NCBI RefSeq assembly: GCF_026342015.1
Contig: NZ_JAPENL010000002.1
Location: 2,299,001 to 2,363,000, forward strand
Source of the DNA: Micromonospora lupini
GTDB taxonomy: Bacteria > Actinomycetota > Actinomycetes > Mycobacteriales > Micromonosporaceae
Length of the DNA: 64,000 nt
Direction: 5' to 3'
Below the pieces are notes generated by a model that made no database searches, was not told the DNA's origin, and saw only the letters and a list, made by a program, of their open reading frames with translations. The position numbers and the translations under genes were made by a program. Within the stretch, counting starts at the first letter, position 1. Each line of letters starts with the position of its first letter. Shown piece after piece: positions 42,243 through 49,703 of the stretch.

Positions 42243-42578
42243 ATGAGCCCGTTCCTCGTGGTCTTCCTCGTCCTGGTGCTCGGTGCCACCAGCTATGCCG
42301 CCGGTCGCCTGCACGGGCAGCTCAGCTACCGCATCGGCTACCGCTTCGGCTACCGGCAGGGCTACTTCGACGGCGACCGGGGCGCCTGGAACAGGCGTCG
42401 ACGCGACGCCCAGGCGGCGATCGCCTCAGCCCTGTCGGTCTCCTCGGCGGGTGCCGTCCGCTCGGCCGGCACGGTGGCCCGCCCCGGCACCACGTACACC
42501 GGCTCGTCGTTCACCGCGCCGGCCGCCCCGATCACCGGGCGGCACCCGACCGGCACGCTCGTTCGACGAACCGGCTGA
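42243..42578 (+). CDS. Single-pass membrane protein, hypothetical
   Basis: A 111-residue protein with one N-terminal helix (FLVVFLVLVLGATSYAAG), a Gly/Tyr/Arg-rich region (YRIGYRFGYRQGYFDGDRGAW) and an Ala/Thr-rich disordered tail. No family recognised. It starts 31 bp after the preceding gene and is probably in the same operon. ATG 42243 is the first start close to the helix. Confidence 0.6.
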   Translation: MSPFLVVFLVLVLGATSYAAGRLHGQLSYRIGYRFGYRQGYFDGDRGAWNRRRRDAQAAIASALSVSSAGAVRSAGTVARPGTTYTGSSFTAPAAPITGRHPTGTLVRRTG

Positions 42579-42662
42579 GCCGGCCGGCGGGCCGCCGCGA
42601 GCGGTACCGCCGACCGGCGCGGAGAAGACGCGGTGCGTCGTCCGCGGCGGACACGCACCGTC

Positions 42663-42693
42663 GGGGCCACGTCAGACCGGTGACCGTGGCCCC
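42663..42693. terminator. Stem-loop in the gap before phoH
   Basis: GGGGCCACG (42663-42671) pairs with CGTGGCCCC (42685-42693), 85 bp after the membrane-protein stop. Confidence 0.6.
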
Positions 42694-42694
42694 G

Positions 42695-42733
42695 CCGGCC
42701 GGGATGCGCGCAGGGGGCATGCATCCCGGCCGG
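42695..42733. terminator. Second stem-loop in the gap before phoH
   Basis: CCGGCCGGGATG (42695-42706) pairs perfectly with CATCCCGGCCGG (42722-42733). No gene is seen elsewhere in 42579-42895; the two hairpins are its only structures. Confidence 0.6.
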
Positions 42734-42895
42734 CTCGCCGCCCTCCGGCGTGCGCTCCGGTCGCCGGTGTCGTCGTCCCGTCCGGGCGCCGGATCGACCG
42801 TGGCGACGACCTGCCGGGTCATCCGACCGGGCGGTGTTCACGCGGCCGTTCCCGGTGATCCACGATCGCCCCTAGCCGGGACGGTCCGCCGCCGC

Positions 42896-42901
42896 TAGCG
42901 T
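42896..42901 (+). promoter_or_regulatory. -10 box TAGCGT for phoH
   Basis: TAGCGT is exactly 6 nt before the ATG at 42908 and supports the long N-terminal form of the protein. Confidence 0.5.
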
Positions 42902-42907
42902 CTAGGC

Positions 42908-44464
42908 ATGGCACGGGGTTCTCCCGAGCCAGCCGGTCCGCCCGGATCTGCGACCTCGCGCACGGGGTTCCGCATCCGACCCCGTGTCACCGGGCACCGG
43001 ACGAGGCGGAACACGGGTGGCCGGGTGCCCATCCGTCGGAGCAGGCCTGTGACGACTCGCCGTACCACCGCCGGTGCCGACCAGACCCCGGCCGCGACTG
43101 CCACGACCCGCCGTGCCCCCCGGAGCCGCCGTACGGCGGCAACCGCGCCGGCCGACCCCAAGGAGCCGCGACCAGCGGGCCAGGCGTTCGTTCTGGACAC
43201 GTCCGTGCTGCTGTCCGACCCGGCGGCGTTCCACCGCTTCGCCGAGCACGAGGTGGTGCTGCCGCTGGTGGTCATCACCGAGTTGGAGGGCAAGCGGCAC
43301 CACCCGGAGCTGGGCTGGTTCGCCCGGCAGTCGCTGCGGATGCTCGACGAGCTGCGGATCCAGTACGGCCGGCTGGACACGCCGGTGCCCGCCAACGACG
43401 TGGGCGGCACGCTGCGGGTGGAGCTGAACCACACCGACGACGGCGTGCTGCCTCCCGGGTTCCGCACCGAGAGCAACGACGCCCGGATCCTCTCCGTGGC
43501 GCTCAACCTCGCCGCCGAGGGCCGGGACGTCACGCTTGTCAGCAAGGACATGCCGCTGCGGGTCAAGGCCGCCTCGGTGGGCCTGCGCGCCGACGAGTAC
43601 CGGCACGGCCAGGCCGGCGACCCCACCTGGACGGGCATGTCCGAGCTGGATCTGAGCGAGGAGCAGATCTCCGCGCTGTACGCCGGCGAGACGCTCGACC
43701 TCGACGAGGCGGCCGGGCTGTCCTGCCACACCGGCCTGGTGCTGCACTCGTCGCGTGGCTCCGCGCTGGGCCGGGTCCTGCCGGACAAGTCCGTCCGGCT
43801 GGTCCGGGGCGACCGCGAGGCGTTCGGCCTGCACGGCCGCTCGGCCGAGCAGCGCGTCGCCCTCGACCTGCTGCTCGACGAGACGATCGGGATCGTCTCG
43901 CTTGGTGGGCGGGCCGGCACCGGCAAGTCGGCGTTGGCGCTCTGCGCCGGGCTGGAGGCGGTGATGGAGCGTCGCCGGCACAAGAAGGTGATCGTCTTCC
44001 GCCCGCTGTACGCCGTCGGCGGTCAGGAGCTGGGCTATCTGCCCGGGTCCGAGTCGGAGAAGATGTCGCCGTGGGCGCAGGCGGTCTTCGACACGCTCGG
44101 CGCGGTGGTGCACGAGAACGTGCTGGAGGAGGTCACCTCGCGCGGCATCCTCGAGGTGCTGCCGCTCACCCACATCCGGGGGCGCAGCCTGCACGACGCC
44201 TTCGTGATCGTGGACGAGGCACAGTCGCTGGAGCGCGGCGTACTGCTGACCGTGCTGTCCCGGATCGGGCAGGGCTCCCGGGTGGTGCTCACCCACGACG
44301 TCGCCCAGCGGGACAATCTGCGGGTCGGCCGACACGACGGCGTGACTGCGGTGATCGAGGCGTTGAAGGGCCACCCTCTCTTCGCCCACGTCACGCTCAG
44401 CCGGTCGGAGCGGTCGCCGATCGCCGCGATGGTGACCGATCTTCTGGAGGACATCCCGCTGTGA
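42908..44464 (+). CDS. phoH2: PIN-PhoH (PhoH2-type) RNase/ATPase with basic N-terminal extension
   Basis: A 518-residue protein. The first ~92 residues are basic, Arg/Thr/Pro-rich and probably disordered. A PIN-type RNase domain starts at AFVLDTSVLLSD (Asp97) and runs to about 225; the PhoH ATPase follows with P-loop GGRAGTGKS (333-341) and Walker B FVIVDEAQSL. Mycobacterial PhoH2, about 430 residues, is an RNA helicase/RNase that can act as a toxin. The extension is supported by a leaderless promoter at the first ATG but could be excluded by a GTG at 43049. The gene has no obvious antitoxin-like ORF upstream. Confidence 0.88.
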   Translation: MARGSPEPAGPPGSATSRTGFRIRPRVTGHRTRRNTGGRVPIRRSRPVTTRRTTAGADQTPAATATTRRAPRSRRTAATAPADPKEPRPAGQAFVLDTSVLLSDPAAFHRFAEHEVVLPLVVITELEGKRHHPELGWFARQSLRMLDELRIQYGRLDTPVPANDVGGTLRVELNHTDDGVLPPGFRTESNDARILSVALNLAAEGRDVTLVSKDMPLRVKAASVGLRADEYRHGQAGDPTWTGMSELDLSEEQISALYAGETLDLDEAAGLSCHTGLVLHSSRGSALGRVLPDKSVRLVRGDREAFGLHGRSAEQRVALDLLLDETIGIVSLGGRAGTGKSALALCAGLEAVMERRRHKKVIVFRPLYAVGGQELGYLPGSESEKMSPWAQAVFDTLGAVVHENVLEEVTSRGILEVLPLTHIRGRSLHDAFVIVDEAQSLERGVLLTVLSRIGQGSRVVLTHDVAQRDNLRVGRHDGVTAVIEALKGHPLFAHVTLSRSERSPIAAMVTDLLEDIPL

Positions 44465-44475
44465 TGGGTCTTTTG

Positions 44476-44481
44476 TAGGCT
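44476..44481 (+). promoter_or_regulatory. Possible -10 box TAGGCT for the lytic transglycosylase
   Basis: TAGGCT just after phoH predicts a start near 44488, giving an unusually long 5' region before the transglycosylase start. Confidence 0.35.
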
Positions 44482-44487
44482 TACGTC

Positions 44488-44738
44488 CACATTCTAGGTG
44501 TGGCCCAGGTCACAAAGGTGCCGGTTGGTTTCCCATCAGCCTCACTGTGCGCGATGGTGTCCCACGAGCGCCCACGCACCACACGCATCGTTGGTGATCG
44601 TTCGTCCAAGCTGGGCGGCATCGGTGACGGTAGGTGCGTCGGCGCGACCGGCTCACCGGTCGGGGCGCTCATGGCACGGCTGAGGGCCCACGTGGCCTGC
44701 GCCGCGCCATGTCCATGCCCCCGACGAAGGGACACTTC
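44488..44738 (+). other. Long 5' leader of the lytic transglycosylase gene
   Basis: About 250 nt without a convincing gene. An 80-codon frame (44500-44742) runs through it and overlaps the next GTG, but its third positions are poorer in GC than those of real genes here. A perfect GACCGG-CTCA-CCGGTC hairpin lies at 44646-44661. Cell-wall hydrolase genes in actinobacteria often have riboswitches, notably ydaO (c-di-AMP); I could not recognise its consensus. Confidence 0.4.
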
Positions 44739-45419
44739 GTGAGTCGGCTGTGGAGCCGGTTGGGCGCCCGTACGGCCGCTGTCGCGCTGCTCTCCGTGGG
44801 CGTCGCCGGTGGCTTCTACCTGGGCGAAGATCGGGAAACCCAGCAACAGGGCCTGACCGCGCAGGTAGGCGTCGAGGTCGACCGGATCGACCTCGCCTAC
44901 CAGCGTGAGCGCCAGGCCAGCCACCAGGTCGCGTTCGCGCGGCAGCGGGCCGCGGAATACCAGGCGAAGCTGCGGGCGGCGCAGGCCGCCAAGGAGGCAG
45001 CCGAGCGGGCGCGCAGGGCCGAGGCCGCCGCGGCGTCGCGCAAGCGCGAGCGCGAGGCCGCCGCCAAGGACGTCGCCAAGCCGTACGAGGGGCCGATCCC
45101 GGCGTCCTGCGCGGAGTACAGCGGCAACCGCAAGATCGGCTGTGCGCTGATGCTCGAGGCGGGCTTCGGCATCGCCGAGTTCCCCTGCCTGGACAAGCTC
45201 TGGAACAAGGAGAGCGGCTGGAACCACAAGGCCAGCAACTCCTCCTCCGGCGCGTACGGCATCCCGCAGTCGTTGCCCGGCAGCAAGATGGGCTCGGTCG
45301 CGGACGACTGGCGGACGAACCCGGCCACCCAGATCAAGTGGGGGCTGGGCTACATCAAGGGCAAGTACAAGACGCCCTGTGGTGCCTGGACCAACTTCCA
45401 GAACAACGGCAACTACTGA
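44739..45419 (+). CDS. Secreted lytic transglycosylase (SLT domain)
   Basis: A 226-residue protein with an N-terminal membrane or signal segment (ARTAAVALLSVGVAGGFYLG), a long Ala/Arg/Glu-rich coiled coil (about 50-110), and a C-terminal SLT-type transglycosylase domain with catalytic Glu in WNKESGWN and the later GAYGIPQSLPGSKM motif. It cleaves peptidoglycan. The GTG at 44739 has AAGGGA 7 nt upstream; an in-frame ATG at 44709 would extend it by 10 residues. Two cysteines in the domain may form a disulfide. Confidence 0.85.
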   Translation: MSRLWSRLGARTAAVALLSVGVAGGFYLGEDRETQQQGLTAQVGVEVDRIDLAYQRERQASHQVAFARQRAAEYQAKLRAAQAAKEAAERARRAEAAAASRKREREAAAKDVAKPYEGPIPASCAEYSGNRKIGCALMLEAGFGIAEFPCLDKLWNKESGWNHKASNSSSGAYGIPQSLPGSKMGSVADDWRTNPATQIKWGLGYIKGKYKTPCGAWTNFQNNGNY

Positions 45420-45426
45420 CGCTGTC

Positions 45427-45464
45427 GACGGCGGGGCGGGTGGTCATCCACCCGCCCCGCCGTC
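45427..45464 (+). terminator. Perfect 17-bp stem terminator after the transglycosylase
   Basis: The 17-nt arm 45427-45443 is exactly complementary to 45448-45464 around a TCAT loop, beginning 8 bp after the stop. Confidence 0.88.
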
Positions 45465-45533
45465 GCGCGTATTCCGGGCAACCGGGCGGGACGTGAGTGG
45501 CGGTAGGCCCCTTTTGCTGATAGCAGTTGGGGG

Positions 45534-46187
45534 GTGAGCCTGCAGCCGCCAAGCGGCGACCCCTACCGGTTCGGCACCGAGGCGTTCTACGCCGCGCTCG
45601 GCCGGGCCTTCGTCGCCATGTGCGCGGTGGTCCCGTTCCTCTTCCTCATCGAGGCCGTCGACCAGGGGCTCGCGTTCGGCCTGGACGCGACCGCCGGCAT
45701 CATCCCGCACCGCATCGACGGCCTGGACGGCGTCTTCTTCTCGCCGTTCCTGCACCACGGCTTCGACCACCTCTACAGCAACAGCATCCCGCTGATCCTG
45801 CTGGGCACCTTCGTGCTGGCCGCCGGTGCCCGCCGGTTCCTCTGGTCGACCCTGATCATCATCCTGGTCAGCGGGCTCGGGGTCTGGTTCACCGGCTCGC
45901 CCAACTCGGTGGTGGTCGGCGCCAGCGGGGTGATCTTCGGTTACCTGGGCATCCTGCTCACCCGCGGCATCGTCGAGCGCAGTTGGTGGAACTTCGCGGT
46001 CTTCCTGCTCGTCGGTCTGCTCTACGGCTGGCAGTTGGTCGGAATCCTCCCCACCGACGAGCGGATCTCCTGGCAGGGCCACCTGTTCGGGCTGCTCGGT
46101 GGCGTGGTGGCGGCGATCCTGTTCCGCCGTCGCCGGCCCACGGTGGAGGGTCCGGACTACTCGGGTTCCACCCTCAGCCTGCCCTGA
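45534..46187 (+). CDS. Rhomboid family intramembrane serine protease
   Basis: A 217-residue polytopic protein. The catalytic Ser is in VVGASGVIFGYLG and the His in SWQGHLFGLLGG, both within hydrophobic helices; an H-x-x-x-N-like loop HHGFDHLYSNSIPL precedes them. It is close to the rhomboid proteins of actinobacteria whose substrates are unknown. The GTG at 45534 is the first start after the upstream terminator. Confidence 0.88.
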   Translation: MSLQPPSGDPYRFGTEAFYAALGRAFVAMCAVVPFLFLIEAVDQGLAFGLDATAGIIPHRIDGLDGVFFSPFLHHGFDHLYSNSIPLILLGTFVLAAGARRFLWSTLIIILVSGLGVWFTGSPNSVVVGASGVIFGYLGILLTRGIVERSWWNFAVFLLVGLLYGWQLVGILPTDERISWQGHLFGLLGGVVAAILFRRRRPTVEGPDYSGSTLSLP

Positions 46188-46292
46188 CCTGCTCCTCGGC
46201 GCGCCTCTGGGACATGCTTGCCCGACCGCCGCACCCCGCCTACCGTCGAGATCAGCAAGCGTTGATCCGTGAGCGGAAAGCGACGGTACGTC

Positions 46293-47261
46293 ATGCGCGA
46301 GGTCGATGTCGCCGTGATCGGGGCTGGTCCAGCCGGCCTCTTCGCCGCGTACTACGCCGGGTTCCGAGGGTTGTCCGTCGCGGTGATCGACGCGCTTCCG
46401 GAGCCGGGCGGCCAGGTCACCGCCATGTACCCGGAGAAGCTGATCCTCGACGTGGCCGGCTTTCCCGCCGTGAAGGGCCGTGACCTGGTCGCCAACCTGG
46501 TCGCCCAGGCCGCGCCCTTCGGCCCGCAGTACCTGCTCGGCACGCGGGCCGAGAAGCTGTCGTACGCCGATGATCGGCCGGTGCTCGGCCTGGCCGGCGG
46601 CGAGCAGCTCGGCTGCGGCGCGGTAGTGGTCACCGGCGGGCTCGGCAGCTTCAGCCCACGCCCACTGCCCTGCGCCGACGGCGCTCCCGGCGCCGGCATC
46701 GTCTACTTCGTCACCGACCCGACCGAGCTGACCGACCGGGACGTGCTCATCGTCGGTGGCGGCGACTCCGCCTTCGACTGGGCGTTGGCCCTGCAACCGC
46801 TGGCCCGCTCGGTGACCCTGGTGCACCGGCGGGAGAAGTTCCGGGCGCACGCCTCGACTGTCGCCCGGGTGCTGTCGCTACCGGTGCGGGTGGTGGTCAA
46901 CGCCGAGGTCACCCGCCTGCTCGGCGACGCCACGGTGACCGCCGCCGAGGTGACCGTGCGCGGCGGCGCGGCCGAGACCCTGCCGGTGGACACCGTCGTC
47001 GCCGCCCTCGGCTTCACCGCCGACCTGGGCCCGCTCGCCGAGTGGGGTCTCCGGCTGGACCGCCGGCACATCCTTGTGGACAGCGCCATGGCGACGAACC
47101 TGCCCCGGGTCTTCGCGGCCGGCGACATCACCGAGTACCCGGGCAAGGTGCGGCTCATCGCCACCGGCTTCGGCGAGGCCGCGACTGCGGTCAACAACGC
47201 GGCGGTGGCCATCGACCCGGACGCCCATCTGTTCCCCGGGCACTCGTCCGACGCCGGCTGA
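46293..47261 (+). CDS. Ferredoxin-NADP reductase type 2 (TrxR-like flavoprotein)
   Basis: A 322-residue FAD/NADPH enzyme. It has the FAD motif VAVIGAGPAGLFAAYYAG and the NADPH motif IVGGGDSAFDWAL, and the C-terminal AAGDITEYPGKVRLIATGFGEA. The thioredoxin-reductase redox C-x2-C is absent, which marks the type 2 ferredoxin (flavodoxin)-NADP reductases. ATG 46293 is chosen; the GTG at 46269, eight residues upstream, is an alternative. Confidence 0.83.
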   Translation: MREVDVAVIGAGPAGLFAAYYAGFRGLSVAVIDALPEPGGQVTAMYPEKLILDVAGFPAVKGRDLVANLVAQAAPFGPQYLLGTRAEKLSYADDRPVLGLAGGEQLGCGAVVVTGGLGSFSPRPLPCADGAPGAGIVYFVTDPTELTDRDVLIVGGGDSAFDWALALQPLARSVTLVHRREKFRAHASTVARVLSLPVRVVVNAEVTRLLGDATVTAAEVTVRGGAAETLPVDTVVAALGFTADLGPLAEWGLRLDRRHILVDSAMATNLPRVFAAGDITEYPGKVRLIATGFGEAATAVNNAAVAIDPDAHLFPGHSSDAG

Positions 47262-47326
47262 CCGTCGGTATCGGACACACACCAGCGCGTGTCCAGACCG
47301 AGACGCGTCGGGTCGATCCTGGGGGG

Positions 47327-48946
47327 ATGACGGGGCCCGAGAAGACACGTGACGGCGCACCGACGACGCTGTCGTGGCTCTGCCATCCGGCCACGCTGCT
47401 GGCCCTGGTGGTGTTGGTGGCCAACGACCACGTGCTGAAGGCGGCGTTTCCGGGCCTGGTGACGGGCAAGCTGAGTGACGTCGCCGGCCTGGTGCTCGCA
47501 CCACCGCTTGTCGCGGTGCTGCTGACGCTGCTGGCGCCGCGGCTGCCGGCCCGGGTGGCCGCGCTTGCCGGCCTGGTCGCGGTGGGCGCCGGGTTCGCGG
47601 TCGTGAAATCCAGTGGGTACGCCGCCGAGCTGGCCTCCTCGGCCTGGACCGTGTTGGCGGGGCCGTCGCTGGTACGGGCCGATTGGACCGACCTGCTCAC
47701 GCTGCCGGCCCTCGGCCTGGCCTGGTGGAGCTGGACCCGCGCCCGGAGCCGGCCGGTGCGGCACCGGACGGCTCGGCTGGTCCGGCTGCTGGTGGTGCTC
47801 CCGCCGGCCGTGCTGGCGGTGGCCGCCACAAGCGCGATCCGCTACCCCTACGCGCTCGGCACCACGACGCTCGACGGCCAACCGGCGATCTCGGTCGGCT
47901 CCGGCTTCGAGCCGAACTGGCCGGCCGGGCCGGCGGACGGCCAATGGGCGGTGAGCGACGACGGCGCGACCACGTGGCGGCCCGCCACCGCCAGCGAGAG
48001 CTCAAGACTGGACGACCAGGACTCCCCGCGCCGGCAGGCGTGCGCACCGGACGAGCCCCGACGCTGCTACCGAGTGGTTCCCCGGCACCTACGGGTGGAG
48101 CAGAGCGACGACGCCGGCGCGACCTGGCAGGTTGCCTGGGAGGTGTCGGACGGGCGGCGCGAGGAGCTGGCCCGCCGGTACCCGAGCCCGGGCGACATTC
48201 CCCGGCACTTCTCCTCCCGCGAACTGGTCGTCTACCCGCACGCCGGCGGTGGCCACGAGGTGCTCGTCGCCAACGGTCGGGACGGCTTCGTGCGCCGACT
48301 GTCGGACGGCGGGTGGCGGCGCGACGGCTTCCTCGGTGAGCAGGGCGACATGGTCGGCGCGGACAAGCTGCCCGCACTTGACGATGGCGGGCCTGTGCAA
48401 CGCGAGACGGATCTGTTGCTCGCCATCGCGCTCGCGTTGCTGCTGGGCTGCGCGGTCGCCGTGGTCGCCGGTCACCTGGCGATCCGCCGTGGCGGTGGCC
48501 GGCCCTGGTGGGGGATTGCCGGTGGCGTGACGGTGCTGCTGGCCGGGCTGCTGCTGGAGGCCGTCTGGTCCCGCCACGACGACATGAGCACCGTGTTGGG
48601 GGTGCTGGTCGGCGTCGCGCCGTTGGGCGGGCTGGCGGTGCTGGTGCTGCTCCTCGTCCCGTGGCTCGGCAGCGCCCCGGGCAGTTGGGTCGGGTGGACT
48701 GTTGGTGACCTCCTGCTCACCGCGATCCTGGCCGGGCTGCCGTTGGCCGGCTGGTTGAACGGCAACCCTGAACAGACCCGGATCGCGGTCGCGCTGGCCC
48801 TGCTGGCCACCGTGCCGGGCCTGGTGCTGGCCGTCCGGCTCGCGAAGCTGGTTCATCCGGCGCCAGCGTGGGGCCCGGGAGGTCCGCCCCGCCCGCCCTA
48901 CCCCCCTTACCAGTCCTATCCGCAGCAACCCGTGCCGCCGCGCTGA
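47327..48946 (+). CDS. Membrane protein with an extracytoplasmic Asp-box domain
   Basis: A 539-residue protein. Five or so hydrophobic helices occupy residues 22-171 and several more lie after about 362. Between them is a hydrophilic region (172-361) with two Asp-box motifs: SDDGATTW (210-217) and SDDAGATW (260-267, matching SxDxGxTW), the signature of sialidase/YCF48-type beta-propellers. The tail is Pro/Tyr-rich (PPRPPYPPYQSYPQ). No catalytic residues are recognisable. Two Asp boxes are too few for a full propeller, so it may be a single-blade or partial propeller, used as a sensor or binding domain. Confidence 0.7.
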   Translation: MTGPEKTRDGAPTTLSWLCHPATLLALVVLVANDHVLKAAFPGLVTGKLSDVAGLVLAPPLVAVLLTLLAPRLPARVAALAGLVAVGAGFAVVKSSGYAAELASSAWTVLAGPSLVRADWTDLLTLPALGLAWWSWTRARSRPVRHRTARLVRLLVVLPPAVLAVAATSAIRYPYALGTTTLDGQPAISVGSGFEPNWPAGPADGQWAVSDDGATTWRPATASESSRLDDQDSPRRQACAPDEPRRCYRVVPRHLRVEQSDDAGATWQVAWEVSDGRREELARRYPSPGDIPRHFSSRELVVYPHAGGGHEVLVANGRDGFVRRLSDGGWRRDGFLGEQGDMVGADKLPALDDGGPVQRETDLLLAIALALLLGCAVAVVAGHLAIRRGGGRPWWGIAGGVTVLLAGLLLEAVWSRHDDMSTVLGVLVGVAPLGGLAVLVLLLVPWLGSAPGSWVGWTVGDLLLTAILAGLPLAGWLNGNPEQTRIAVALALLATVPGLVLAVRLAKLVHPAPAWGPGGPPRPPYPPYQSYPQQPVPPR

Positions 48947-49066
48947 CGTCGGCCCGGCGTCGGCGGGCGCGCGACGATCTGTTCCAAGATTGCCAGCGAT
49001 GGCGGGTGGAGCGACACGTCCCCGATTGACGGGCGGTCGGCGGTCGGGGCCCTTCGAAGAGATCAT

Positions 49067-49360
49067 CTAGGTGAACGGTGTGCGCCTGGTCCAGCCGACG
49101 AACCGCGTGAACAGCGCCTCGGGTCCGGGCATGTCGTCGGGGTTGAGCCGCACCAGGTCCCCGGTCGCGTCGAACAGGTATCCCGCCATCTCGACGGCCA
49201 GCCCGACCAGGTCGTCGTCGTAGACCGCGCGCAGTGTCAGTCGGGCGGACGGGCACGGCCAGGTGCCACAGCCGCGCCGGCAGACCCAGATCGGGCGGAC
49301 GGGCGCGTGTCCGACGGGGATCGGAGGGCGATGAGCAGGGGTTGCACTGGGCGACGACAT
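49067..49360 (-). CDS. Conserved hypothetical protein
   Basis: A 97-residue protein if the ATG at 49360 is used (ATG 49399 gives 110). The N-terminal part is Pro-rich and contains a C-x3-C-x4-C run (WVCRRGCGTWPC); the C-terminal part (GLAVEMAGYLFDATGDLVRLNPD) looks globular. Proteins of this type occur divergently from short helix-turn-helix genes in actinobacteria, but I cannot name a function. Confidence 0.55.
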   Translation of the reverse strand: MSSPSATPAHRPPIPVGHAPVRPIWVCRRGCGTWPCPSARLTLRAVYDDDLVGLAVEMAGYLFDATGDLVRLNPDDMPGPEALFTRFVGWTRRTPFT

Positions 49361-49406
49361 GCCCCCATGGTGGTCGCAGGCGGTTACCTGCGTCAACAAT
49401 CAACAC

Positions 49407-49448
49407 CAACAACGTCCAGCGTTGATGCTCGGCTATCACACGTTGTTG
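49407..49448. promoter_or_regulatory. Inverted repeat CAACAACGT/ACGTTGTTG between divergent genes
   Basis: CAACAACGT (49407-49415) and ACGTTGTTG (49440-49448) are perfect 9-bp arms around 24 bp, next to the HTH gene promoter; a candidate operator. Confidence 0.5.
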
Positions 49449-49450
49449 CC

Positions 49451-49456
49451 TACCGT
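49451..49456 (+). promoter_or_regulatory. -10 box TACCGT for the AlpA-like gene
   Basis: TACCGT is 7 nt before the ATG at 49464. Confidence 0.45.
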
Positions 49457-49463
49457 CAAGGAC

Positions 49464-49646
49464 ATGGATCTGGTCGGCGTTGCGGAGATCCGAGAGATGC
49501 TCGGCGGGATCAGCCGGCAGCGGGTCAGCATCATCGCGAACAGCAAGGGTTTCCCCGACCCGGTTGCCGTGCTCGCGATGGGCAAGGTGTGGCGTCGGCG
49601 GGATGTCGCCCGCTGGATCGCTGAACACCGCCCCAGCCAGGACTGA
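49464..49646 (+). CDS. AlpA/MerR-like short helix-turn-helix protein
   Basis: A 60-residue DNA-binding domain: DLVGVAEIREMLGGISRQRVS forms the HTH, then GFPDPVAVLAMGKVWRRRDVARWIAEH the wing, the pattern of excisionase/AlpA (HTH_17) proteins. The ATG at 49464 is set by a leaderless TACCGT; the in-frame start at 49359 is not supported. Such proteins act in phage excision or as small regulators; no integrase is nearby, so a regulatory role is more likely. Confidence 0.75.
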   Translation: MDLVGVAEIREMLGGISRQRVSIIANSKGFPDPVAVLAMGKVWRRRDVARWIAEHRPSQD

Positions 49647-49664
49647 GCCCCTACGACAGCAAGA

Positions 49665-49694
49665 GCCCCGGTCACCCGGCATGGGTGCCGGGGC
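49665..49694. terminator. Bidirectional stem-loop between convergent genes
   Basis: GCCCCGGTCACCC (49665-49677) pairs with GGGTGCCGGGGC (49683-49694) with one bulged base, between the HTH stop and the transporter stop. Confidence 0.75.
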
Positions 49695-49703
49695 ATCGCC
49701 GGG

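Noticed and set aside
44500..44742. 80-codon ORF upstream of the lytic transglycosylase whose stop overlaps the next GTG
   Set aside because: Third-position GC is low and the protein has no domain; kept as a possible structured leader rather than a gene.
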